This document shows, piece after piece, positions 16,685-24,234 of a DNA stretch of 35,587 bases (positions are counted from its first letter, which is position 1; every line of letters begins with the position of its first letter). Below the pieces are notes generated by a model. The model saw only the letters and a program-made list of their open reading frames with translations, was not told where the DNA came from and ran no database searches. Source of the stretch: Gemmataceae bacterium (lineage in GTDB: Bacteria > Planctomycetota > Planctomycetia > Gemmatales > Gemmataceae); NCBI GenBank assembly GCA_025055215.1, contig JANWYO010000088.1, positions 1-35,587 of the forward strand, written 5' to 3'. A program made the position numbers and the translations under genes.

Positions 16685-19015
16685 TCACTTGTCCGGATAG
16701 GGTTCAAGACTCGGGGGGACCACGGCGGGGCATTCAAGGTAGACAAGTACCTCCTTGTTATTCGAGCACACTGTTGTAAAGACTCCGTGGGCTTTCAATA
16801 ACACGAAGCATTGATCCGTTGCCTCGCCTCTGGCCCAGTCGTTAAAATCAGTGATGTCGTATTCCTCGACTTCCACCTTCAGTACGCCTCCTTGGCCCCA
16901 TTTTAGACGGAACGGGCCCAGCCTTTCCCCAATCTGCGGCGTCTGCCCCCGATACCAGGCGGTTGTGTGTCTTATCCCGTTGAGATCGATGTGCACACGG
17001 GGCTCCTCGGTCACGAAGACCTCGTCCAGATCACTTCCATCGGGAATACTAATTGTTTTTACCTCGATGTAGTAATCCCGTTCTTCCTTCAGGTCGTCAC
17101 ACCACTTTAGCCAACGTCTAACGTCCTCTTCGCAGCGCTTCAAGGGATGACTCCCGTTGAGGTATCGGCGGGCAATGTGTTCCGCGGCTTGGATGGAATC
17201 ACAATCTTTGGCCTCTCGCGTCGCCATGCACACTTTTTCGTATTCTGCCCTGTCCCAGCGAATCTGGGTGCGTTCAATCGTTTGCAGCGCCTCGTTCCGA
17301 TAAGCTGCCCCGGGCTTGTTCGCGTACTCCTGCGCCCGGCGAATTATTTCATCGAAATTTTTCGGATTTTGTCGTTCGTAACTGACAACAACCGCCCAAT
17401 CCTTTTCTCTCTTGGCATTTTCGTATGCTGCAAGGCATTGTTCGATCTCCTGCCGCTGAATTCGCCGGTTCGGAAACCGGACTTCCGGGAACTCAGCCAG
17501 GAACATGTTGCATTCTGCGATCGCCCGGTCGAAATCGTCCCCGATGCCTTGAAGTTTCGCGAGGAGTTGGCGATAACGTTCGTCGAACCGGAGGCAGTCC
17601 TGATACGCCTGAGCGCGGACCTGGTCATCGATCTGCCATCCTCTTACAATCGGCGCGTACCTCGAGCTGGGCCATCGTTGGAGAAAGTCTCGACAACGTT
17701 CGAAGCGTTTGTCCGCTGCCTCATCAGCCAGGTTAGTGCGGCGATATTCCTCTAGTGCCTCCAATTCTCGTTTCTCGCGCTGCTCGCGGTACTCTGTCTG
17801 TTGGCGGGCGATGTCGTCGCGCCAGCCAAACCACTGCGTCAGGGGATTCAGACTGGTCAAATACTGGTTGCAGGCTTGATGTACGTCGTCAGGATGCAGC
17901 GACGAGTCATCCAGGGCGGCGAGCGCGCGCTCCCGCGAGTTGCGCTCCTCCCAGAGAAGAGAACCGGCAATAGCGATCCAGGCAACGGTAGCAACCAAGC
18001 CGATCTGCCAGGCACGACGCCTGTAAAGTTTGTTCCGCCAATGCGACATCTCACTCCGGGCTTTTTCGTAGGTCGGTCCCTTATTGATGCCTTGCTCCCT
18101 CTCGAGATTTCGGAAGCAAGAAACGGCCCGACCATAGTGACGTTGCCACCACCACAACTGAGGGCCCGCATGCTGGAGCGCCTCGCGTCGGGCACGCTCG
18201 AGAAGCATTTCGTCGCTCTTATGGGCAATCCACACGAGCGGCTCGAGAAGCCCGAAAGGACGCGGACCCGTTGCAGGCGGTTGCGTGTTGTTGCGGTTGG
18301 CACCGAAGGCGGAAACAGGAAAGATTGCCACACGATCACCGCAGAGGCGCAAGCTGTCACCTATCTGCTTCAAGGCGGGTCGTGAATGGAGATACTCCAA
18401 GGCGCGCTGACGTTCACCATCGAAGTCGCCCGAAATACCGCCTTGAATATCCCATTTTGTCAACAAAAAGGCCAAGGGACGGCTAATCGTGTTGCCATCG
18501 GGGCTGAGCCTTTTCAATTCCGTGATCAGGAGATCGAGTTCATTGTGCCGTTCCCTCAGGGCCGCATCGTCTGCATCGCAATTCACGAAGAGAAGAATGG
18601 CGTGGCAGGCCCCCAGCCATTCCTTCACTTCCCTCTTGAGTTCGGGAACGCCGGTCTCCGACCGCTGGACCAAGGCACCGGCATAATCCCTCGTTGGAAT
18701 GTGCCAAGTCAAACCGTCTGCCTGAAGGCTAAGAGACAGTTCGGTGGGCAAGGTCAGAGCCGTAGCGTCCGGTACGTCTCCCCGCTCGAGAACCGTCCAA
18801 GCACGCTGCAAGTGATCGATCGAATGATCATCGTTGAACGTAACCGCCGCCTTTTGGGTGGCGCGATGGCCATACAAGCAAGCCAAGAAACAGGTCTTTC
18901 CCGTACCTCTCGCTCCATGGATGCCGAGTCGCCTCACCTTTCCAAGCGTTGTTGACAAAGGGATTCGGTTCTGCAAACCTGATGTTTTTAGCACACTTCC
19001 GGACGGAGTCTTCAT
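16685..19015 (-). CDS. Membrane-spanning GTPase with helical repeats and C2-like tail (island operon, gene 3)
   Basis: 776 residues; GGGAGAC supports the ATG at 19015. The N-terminal 260 residues form a P-loop GTPase: Walker A GARGTGKT (34-41), G3 as DYAG (110-113), G4 as TKWD (186-189) and G5 as VSAFG (234-238). A membrane span lies at about 336-354, with WRNKLYRRRAW before it, placing the GTPase inside and the rest outside. Residues 370-630 are helical, with repeats of the form CRDFLQRWPSSRYAPIVRGW, CNMFLAEFPEVRF and AEHIARRYLNGSHP. Residues 645-730 are beta-rich and end in LKVEVEEYDITDFNDW, reminiscent of a C2 domain. It may relate to the double-GTPase/GAP conflict-system families, but I cannot confirm that. 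It is not TssM, which is larger and has different topology. Confidence 0.85.
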   Translation of the reverse strand: MKTPSGSVLKTSGLQNRIPLSTTLGKVRRLGIHGARGTGKTCFLACLYGHRATQKAAVTFNDDHSIDHLQRAWTVLERGDVPDATALTLPTELSLSLQADGLTWHIPTRDYAGALVQRSETGVPELKREVKEWLGACHAILLFVNCDADDAALRERHNELDLLITELKRLSPDGNTISRPLAFLLTKWDIQGGISGDFDGERQRALEYLHSRPALKQIGDSLRLCGDRVAIFPVSAFGANRNNTQPPATGPRPFGLLEPLVWIAHKSDEMLLERARREALQHAGPQLWWWQRHYGRAVSCFRNLEREQGINKGPTYEKARSEMSHWRNKLYRRRAWQIGLVATVAWIAIAGSLLWEERNSRERALAALDDSSLHPDDVHQACNQYLTSLNPLTQWFGWRDDIARQQTEYREQREKRELEALEEYRRTNLADEAADKRFERCRDFLQRWPSSRYAPIVRGWQIDDQVRAQAYQDCLRFDERYRQLLAKLQGIGDDFDRAIAECNMFLAEFPEVRFPNRRIQRQEIEQCLAAYENAKREKDWAVVVSYERQNPKNFDEIIRRAQEYANKPGAAYRNEALQTIERTQIRWDRAEYEKVCMATREAKDCDSIQAAEHIARRYLNGSHPLKRCEEDVRRWLKWCDDLKEERDYYIEVKTISIPDGSDLDEVFVTEEPRVHIDLNGIRHTTAWYRGQTPQIGERLGPFRLKWGQGGVLKVEVEEYDITDFNDWARGEATDQCFVLLKAHGVFTTVCSNNKEVLVYLECPAVVPPSLEPYPDK

Positions 19016-19074
19016 GGCCGTCTCCCTTATGGGTTGGAGTGTTGAACCATGTTCACGTTGTTAGGATGGCGATT

Positions 19075-20091
19075 CTATTCACGAAATGGGTGCTGGCGAC
19101 GGAATTCTGATTCCTGTTTGGTCGACACATCAGAACCCCTCCGGATCGCCCCGAGAAGGCCAAGACAGATCCATCGGCGTACCCACGGTACGGCGAGGAG
19201 CAACATCAAGATGACAAAAACCGTTACCAGAGTCGTCGTGGCCGGGTCGTCGGCATAACGGGCCTTGATGGCGTCGACGAGACCGCCCACGGTGCCTTGC
19301 ACTGCCCCCGAAGATGCGGCAATTCCCAGTTCTGCGAGTTGTCGTAGCGCATACTCGGTTAGGTTCCCAATGGCATCATGAAACTTTTCCGGCATGATAA
19401 GGTACGTGGCTAACAATCCGGCAACCAACCACTTGGCCTTATGGGGCGCGATATAGGTCTTCCAGAAGACACCCGCCCCTTTCCCCATTTTCCGAATTAC
19501 CGATTTCCATAGCGGGATAAGGTGCTCAGGCTGCAAGGTGTTGGGAAGCGACTTAAGCGCCAGTGTCCTCGAAAGAGCGGTCGCCTCCTCCGGCCCGAGC
19601 TTCACGGCCCCCAGAGCTTTCGCAACGTCATCGGTCTGCAACCAGTGGGCGCCATCGACTACAAAATCACCATAAGTCCTGGCCTGGGCCAGTCCGCCGG
19701 CGTCAAGCTTTTGAATCAGTGCGAGGCCATCGTCGGGGTAACGCCGAAGCGCCAGCTGGACTCCCTCACCGAGTTCGACAACCAGCCGCTTTTCTGCAGG
19801 CTTCAAGGCACGAAACTCAGCCCGCAAGGTGTCATCCACGCCTGACAAGCGACTGAACCGAGTCATGAAAACATCATCGCTAGGGAAGGAAGCGGTTCGC
19901 CGCGCGAGAATCTTCAGCGCTTCATCCGATTCAGTAAAGACAATGCTGGCAGTGCCTTTGCCAAGTTGTCTCCCAACAGAGCGAGCAGCATTGCTCGCAA
20001 GCTTCTCTACGATTTTCAATGCCTGCGCGGGCGCTCCGCTCGGACAGGCGATGATTACCAGCGAGACGAAGAATAGTCGGGCGAGTGACAT
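19075..20091 (-). CDS. Signal-peptide protein with two membrane spans (island operon, gene 2)
   Basis: 338 residues. The start is 2 bases after the stop of gene 1, showing tight co-expression. Residues 1-24 are a signal peptide ending in PAQA. Residues 25-215 are helical and outside the cytoplasm, with motifs resembling those of gene 1 (LRRYPDDGLALIQKLDAGG, YGDFVVDGAHWLQ). Membrane segments lie at about 221-233 (short, WLVAGLLATYLIM) and 286-304 (TLVTVFVILMLLLAVPWV). A positively charged tail (RRWICLGLLGAIRR) should lie in the cytoplasm. I do not recognise the family. From its position it could anchor the nuclease protein, transmit a signal to the GTPase or act as an immunity factor; these are guesses. 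Confidence 0.75.
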   Translation of the reverse strand: MSLARLFFVSLVIIACPSGAPAQALKIVEKLASNAARSVGRQLGKGTASIVFTESDEALKILARRTASFPSDDVFMTRFSRLSGVDDTLRAEFRALKPAEKRLVVELGEGVQLALRRYPDDGLALIQKLDAGGLAQARTYGDFVVDGAHWLQTDDVAKALGAVKLGPEEATALSRTLALKSLPNTLQPEHLIPLWKSVIRKMGKGAGVFWKTYIAPHKAKWLVAGLLATYLIMPEKFHDAIGNLTEYALRQLAELGIAASSGAVQGTVGGLVDAIKARYADDPATTTLVTVFVILMLLLAVPWVRRWICLGLLGAIRRGSDVSTKQESEFRRQHPFRE

Positions 20092-20093
20092 GG

Positions 20094-22544
20094 TTACATT
20101 TCCCTTTCCATAAGGGCGATGGCAAAGTTATCAACCTGACCCGAGGATGGAGCTGCACTTGGCTGAACAAGAGTGCGCTGTCCCTTGCGCACGACTTCAC
20201 GTGGAGCAAGCGGCCCCGTGTTCATTCGCCAGAGGCCAATCCCGAGACGTTGGGCCATACCTACTGCTTGTTTGATCCGCGTCGATATGTCAAATTCGCC
20301 ACCAATTTTTCTGGCAAATTCAATCCAGGTACGCGACATTCCGGGCGTTCGTAACAATCCTGTCCGAGGATCGTCCACGGGCATAGGAAAAATTCTGCCC
20401 CGAGGTCCGGTGACTCGTTCCACCCGAGTTAATCCCGGTGTTCCTCGTACGTGTTCTGTTCGCACTACTTCCACATAAAGTCGACCATCTCGTGCCGCCT
20501 TCAAGACTTCATCCGCAACCTTTTTCTCTTCGGGAGAGGTAACAGGGCTGCGCGAGACCCATTCAGCAACTTTCTCAATGTATTCGACCGTCCCTTGTTC
20601 ATGGCCTCGATAGGTTTTCATCGGGCCACTGCCACCCTTGGCCTCGATGACGATGATCCGCTCGCCGTCTCGGTAGGGCGGTAGGTCGAATCCCATGCTT
20701 TGGCGCGGGGGCCAGCGGTTAAGCGGCTCATATCCGACAGTAGATGCATATTCGCGAGCGCCTTCAATACCAATTTCCTCGACCAATTGTGCTTTGCCAT
20801 TGACGTCTCCCTTTCTGACCAGCTCAAGATACTCTTGTCGCCGGTCGGCCAACTTCATCATTAGCCCTCCGGTCCTCGCTTCGAGCCGCCGAGTCGCGAT
20901 CTCCGTGGCCTTCGTGCCGAATCGCGTCAGGTCCGCTCCCTCTCGCTTCGCAGATTCAAGCGCCAGCTTTTGCGCCGACTCAGCAATTTGCTTCTGGGCA
21001 CTCTCTAGGGCCTTTTCGACGATTTCTTTTCTTGCTTGTGACAGACCTCGTTTGACTGCTAATTTAGCGCCTTCCTGGCTGAGTCTATGCCCGGTCCTTT
21101 GGATGCTCGTTGCGACCGCCCCGTGAACCATCGTTGCCGTCGATGCCGCGTCGACCGTTGCCCAGAACAAGTCACCGCCCGTAACGTGCTGGCCATCAGC
21201 CCACTTAGCTGCGGTGCGGTATGCTATGTAACCGGGTATCCACTCCCAAATGGTGTCCTCGGGGGCGGGACCGCGAACCTCTGCGAGCACCTGACCTTTC
21301 AGATTGGCGACATTTACATAGATGTCGAGTTTATCTTGCCCTTCGCGATAGATGTTGTGGATGGCATGAACCACGGCAGGCGGATTGTCGCGTGGATTCA
21401 TCAGGTCAGGTTCGCACCGTCGCAGAAAAGCGTGAAACTTTCCGTAGTCGCGGTAGCGATAGAACACTTGGTAAGCAGGCTCCCCGAGACGAGCCATCGC
21501 CACCAACGCCGGCCTTTTCAGAGAATTGTCGCTCGCATAACGACTGTAAATCAGGTCCGCCGCAGCCGGCCCGCAACGACGCAGCACTTCCGCTCCAAGC
21601 TTCTCTCCGTGCCAACTCTCGGTGAGGAGTCGCAAGGTGTTCGCATGATCAAGGGCAAGGTCCTTGAGAACCGGCGGAAGAGCGGCAAACGTGTCGATTG
21701 CCTCTTCGATCTCTTGGAGCGGTTTCCCCGAATCAAGCATCTCTTGAATCGCATCATAGTTGACGATAATTAATGCCAAAGCTGTTAATTCGTCGTCCAA
21801 GGTACGAAGAGCATGCTTGGTGATCTCCGGGAACTGTCGTGAACCCGTTTCCGTGCTCGGTTCCACGAGCAACAGCGCATAGGGCAAGCCGTAGTCTTCG
21901 TGAAGACGAAGAATCAAGTCGCCTTCCCTGGCAACGGTAGCGGCCACACGGTTCAGGTCCTGTGGGTGGTCGGCAAAGTTGATGGCCATGAACAGGCGCC
22001 AGGCCCGATCTCCGTACTTTTCAATCATAGCCACGGCCGTCTGCGACTTGTCGGTGCATAAGAGGGGCATGCTAGCGGGGCAGCTTTCCGCAATAGCCAG
22101 GCGGTCGGGAGCCAGCGCGGCCAAGCGCGCAAGGAACCGGCCCAGTTTTCCCGTCTGGGCCCAGTCCAAGACAGCCCGATTCCAAGGGCCAGTTGCCAGC
22201 CGAAACCGGACGGGATCCAACCGGACAACCCGCACGAGGGCAGCGAATGCGTCCGGCTTGCATTCCAGGCAGTAAGCAGCCTCGTCTTCAAATGCTTCCA
22301 AGACATGCAGGCCATCCTCGCCATGTCGCTCGGCCGCAGAGAGGGCGGTAAAACCCCAGTTTTGGGCCATCCTTTGCACAAGCAGCGGATCGGCCTCTGG
22401 CAGAACAGCTTGAAGTCGATCTTCGAGGCTTCTGGGTGCTTTTGATGGAGCGGCCGGGTACAGAAAGTAAGCAGCGGCGAGTGCCGCTATCAGAAGGAAG
22501 CAAATGCTCACGGCACACTTACGCATCGAAGGTGAGAGAGCCAT
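20094..22544 (-). CDS. Membrane-anchored helical-repeat protein with C-terminal PD-(D/E)XK-like nuclease (island operon, gene 1)
   Basis: 816 residues from the ATG at 22544, which follows AAGGGAAGAA; an in-frame ATG at 22604 coincides with the predicted transcript start and is rejected. A signal anchor lies at 8-29 (RKCAVSICFLLIAALAAAYF) with positive charge before it, so the bulk is outside. Residues 40-440 are helical repeats (YGDRAWRLFMAI, YGLPYALLLVE, LARLAALAPDRLAIAES). Residues 490-590 are Ala/Glu/Lys-rich and probably coiled coil. Near residue 615 comes GFDLPPYRDGERIIVIEAK with D620, E634 and K636 in the PD-(D/E)XK arrangement, then HEQGTVEYIEKVAEW and RLYVEVVRTEHV, as in restriction-endonuclease-fold toxin domains of polymorphic toxins. 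Nuclease activity is inferred, not shown. No immunity gene of a known type is adjacent. Confidence 0.82.
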   Translation of the reverse strand: MALSPSMRKCAVSICFLLIAALAAAYFLYPAAPSKAPRSLEDRLQAVLPEADPLLVQRMAQNWGFTALSAAERHGEDGLHVLEAFEDEAAYCLECKPDAFAALVRVVRLDPVRFRLATGPWNRAVLDWAQTGKLGRFLARLAALAPDRLAIAESCPASMPLLCTDKSQTAVAMIEKYGDRAWRLFMAINFADHPQDLNRVAATVAREGDLILRLHEDYGLPYALLLVEPSTETGSRQFPEITKHALRTLDDELTALALIIVNYDAIQEMLDSGKPLQEIEEAIDTFAALPPVLKDLALDHANTLRLLTESWHGEKLGAEVLRRCGPAAADLIYSRYASDNSLKRPALVAMARLGEPAYQVFYRYRDYGKFHAFLRRCEPDLMNPRDNPPAVVHAIHNIYREGQDKLDIYVNVANLKGQVLAEVRGPAPEDTIWEWIPGYIAYRTAAKWADGQHVTGGDLFWATVDAASTATMVHGAVATSIQRTGHRLSQEGAKLAVKRGLSQARKEIVEKALESAQKQIAESAQKLALESAKREGADLTRFGTKATEIATRRLEARTGGLMMKLADRRQEYLELVRKGDVNGKAQLVEEIGIEGAREYASTVGYEPLNRWPPRQSMGFDLPPYRDGERIIVIEAKGGSGPMKTYRGHEQGTVEYIEKVAEWVSRSPVTSPEEKKVADEVLKAARDGRLYVEVVRTEHVRGTPGLTRVERVTGPRGRIFPMPVDDPRTGLLRTPGMSRTWIEFARKIGGEFDISTRIKQAVGMAQRLGIGLWRMNTGPLAPREVVRKGQRTLVQPSAAPSSGQVDNFAIALMEREM

Positions 22545-22588
22545 ACTAGGATTCTTCCCTTGGCAACACCGTTCCAGCGCCTCTGTCG

Positions 22589-22602
22589 GGCCAGGATTGG
22601 CC
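22589..22602. promoter_or_regulatory. Palindrome at the operon's predicted transcription start
   Basis: GGCCA and TGGCC arms around GGAT, with TTGGCCAA overlapping the right arm. It sits about 9 bases downstream of the minus-strand -10 box, where a bound repressor would block initiation. It is short, so chance is possible. Confidence 0.35.
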
Positions 22603-22610
22603 AACTAAAA

Positions 22611-22638
22611 ATTTTACGCTCGGAATTCTGTGAGTCAA
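22611..22638 (-). promoter_or_regulatory. Sigma-70-type promoter of the four-gene island operon
   Basis: Minus strand TTGACT (22638-22633), 16-base spacer, TAAAAT (22616-22611), a near-consensus pair. It gives a leader of about 60 bases before the ATG at 22544. No other good promoter is seen within the operon, where gaps are 2, 59 and 4 bases. Confidence 0.65.
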
Positions 22639-22715
22639 CGAACACATGCCGGGTGTCTGCCGTCCTCGGAATAACTCAACCTCATTTGCGCAGTTGTCGA
22701 TAAGATGTTAAAGCA

Positions 22716-22730
22716 ACGCATGTTATGCGT
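22716..22730. promoter_or_regulatory. Inverted repeat upstream of the outer-membrane barrel gene
   Basis: ACGCAT-GTT-ATGCGT, perfect 6-bp arms with a 3-base centre, about 85 bases before the barrel gene's ATG and 100 bases from the operon promoter. It is a candidate operator. I found no second copy in the window. Confidence 0.35.
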
Positions 22731-22813
22731 GTTGAGGCCGTGAGATCCGGAAAATCTCGGGACCTTTAGATTCCGAATCCTCATCCTCACAGTCCTTAAA
22801 AGGAGGAGACAGG

Positions 22814-23707
22814 ATGAAAGTACGTCAGGCTCGTCAGTTCGGTCTACGGACAATCGCCGTGATAAGCTTGCTCGGCCTCGTGCTGCCGACGCCGTTGGCC
22901 TGGGCCCTAGACGATGGCGGCACTTCGAAGGAAGCCGTTCCCTCTGGCGTCTTCTGCTGTGTCAATCCCGACGCCTGTTGCGCCGCTAATCGCAATTGTG
23001 GCTTTTATGCGGGGATTCTTGTTGGCGGAGCGGTTTCTGCTAATGACCCAATCGTGCAAAGCGGCACAGCTTTTATCACACCTCCGTTGGCTGTCCGGGC
23101 ATCCGGCGATGCGAAGAGCCGCGCTGGGGTGATGGCGGGACTTCATCTCGGTTACCAGTGGGGCGAGCCCACAGTTGCTGGCGATTCCGACTGGAGGATT
23201 CTACCGGCCGTCGAGTTTGAAGCTTATTACTTGGGCACCCGGCAAGCCGGGTTGCTCAACAATCCCACCGATCGCCTGCCAGAGCATCTGTTCGATTACC
23301 GTGCTCCGCTGGATATAGCGGTACTCATGCCCAATCTGCTGCTGACGCTCCACACCCCCTACAGGATCCATCCTTACGTCGGCGTCGGCGTGGGGGCGGC
23401 GTTAGTTTCCAATCACGGAGTGACGTCTCTTCAGCTCTCGCCGCCTGAACCGGGGATCAATCACTTCAACTCTGATCCCAACGCTTCCGACTGGGCCATC
23501 GCGGCCACTTGCCGGGCTGGCCTGCGATTTGACCTCGGCGATTCCTGGTATCTCTTTACGGAGTACAAGTTCCTGGCGATTGGTGCAACCGATTACACGT
23601 TCGGGTCCACGGTCTATCCTATCCATCCGCCGACCTCGGCCTGGTCTGTGCATTACGGCACCATGTTTGAGCACATGGGTGTCCTGGGATTGGGCTGCCG
23701 ATTTTGA
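22814..23707 (+). CDS. Outer-membrane beta-barrel protein with N-terminal cysteine cluster
   Basis: 297 residues, with a strong ribosome site (AAGGAGGAGA). A signal peptide runs to about residue 31 (LLGLVLPTPLAWA). Just after it five cysteines fall within 16 residues (CCVNPDACCAANRNC), unusual for a barrel. From residue 63 on there are alternating amphipathic strands typical of OmpA/OmpW-like 8-strand barrels (GFYAGILVGGA, AGVMAGLHLGYQWG, HPYVGVGVGAALVSN, WYLFTEYKFLAIG), and the chain ends in Phe (GLGCRF), as barrel proteins folded by BamA do. It is divergent from the island operon and probably has its own control. It may be a passenger of the island or supply an outer-membrane partner for the operon's envelope proteins. 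Confidence 0.82.
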   Translation: MKVRQARQFGLRTIAVISLLGLVLPTPLAWALDDGGTSKEAVPSGVFCCVNPDACCAANRNCGFYAGILVGGAVSANDPIVQSGTAFITPPLAVRASGDAKSRAGVMAGLHLGYQWGEPTVAGDSDWRILPAVEFEAYYLGTRQAGLLNNPTDRLPEHLFDYRAPLDIAVLMPNLLLTLHTPYRIHPYVGVGVGAALVSNHGVTSLQLSPPEPGINHFNSDPNASDWAIAATCRAGLRFDLGDSWYLFTEYKFLAIGATDYTFGSTVYPIHPPTSAWSVHYGTMFEHMGVLGLGCRF

Positions 23708-23862
23708 GGAAGAAGCAGACAGCGACATTGCGACCACCCCAAACACGCCATAGTCGCCTCGCCCGCCCAGACGAGCGGATTGGCGCGGGGCGTGGTCGCC
23801 GTCGCTGTGGAGCCCGCTTCGCTTGGATGCATTGGGTGCTCCTGGTCAAGCTCAGACTGTCC

Positions 23863-24155
23863 GCCTCGCGGCACGACTTCTAGATACCTAGCGCCTCCGT
23901 CAAGAGGAGCGAGATCAGGTGGGCCCCCGTCTTGCCGAAGATCTCCATCGCCAGCGTGGCGCGGTGGGCGGGATTCGGGATTTGAGCGAGCCGCTCGACG
24001 ATCAACTCCAATTGCTGGTCGGGCGAGAGGGCGGATAGGTCGGTGATGGTCAGGCCGAGCCGGGCCAGGTTGCGGCGTGCGTCGGCCGAGCCGCGGGCGG
24101 CCTCGATGATGTTGCGGCTCATCGGGCGGAGTCCTTCTCCAGGTCCTCCGCGCCG
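23863..24155 (-). pseudogene. Frameshifted fragment of a phage tail tape-measure gene
   Basis: The central piece, from ATG 24122 to TAG 23880, encodes NLARLGLTITDLSALSPDQQ, then ERLAQIPNPAHRATLAMEIFGKTGAHLISLL, a pattern I know from tape-measure proteins of siphophage-like prophages. Homology continues in other frames at both ends. Upstream EDLEKDSAR ends at a TGA overlapping the ATG (frame change at about 24122). Downstream, after GAHLIS, the expected PLDGGARYLEVV continues one frame over (about 23890). Two frameshifts within 300 bases and no neighbouring tail genes mark a decayed remnant. A short independent gene of 80 residues is the alternative. Between 23708 and 23862 I see nothing. Confidence 0.6.
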
Positions 24156-24199
24156 CCCCTCGGCCGCCATCGCCCCATCGCTGGATTGTCGAATTTTTG

Positions 24200-24228
24200 T
24201 TGACAGTGGCATGTCTTCTCGCTATCAT
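24200..24228 (+). promoter_or_regulatory. Near-consensus sigma-70 promoter
   Basis: TTGACA (24200-24205), 17-base spacer, TATCAT (24223-24228): a consensus -35 and a 5/6 -10. It points toward the DUF4912 gene, whose ATG is about 400 bases away. It overlaps the region just upstream of the tape-measure fragment. Confidence 0.6.
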
Positions 24229-24234
24229 GCGGGA

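Noticed and set aside
16685-19015. The GTPase as a type VI secretion TssM/IcmF protein
   Set aside because: TssM is about 1200 residues with membrane spans before the GTPase part, and no other type VI genes are present.
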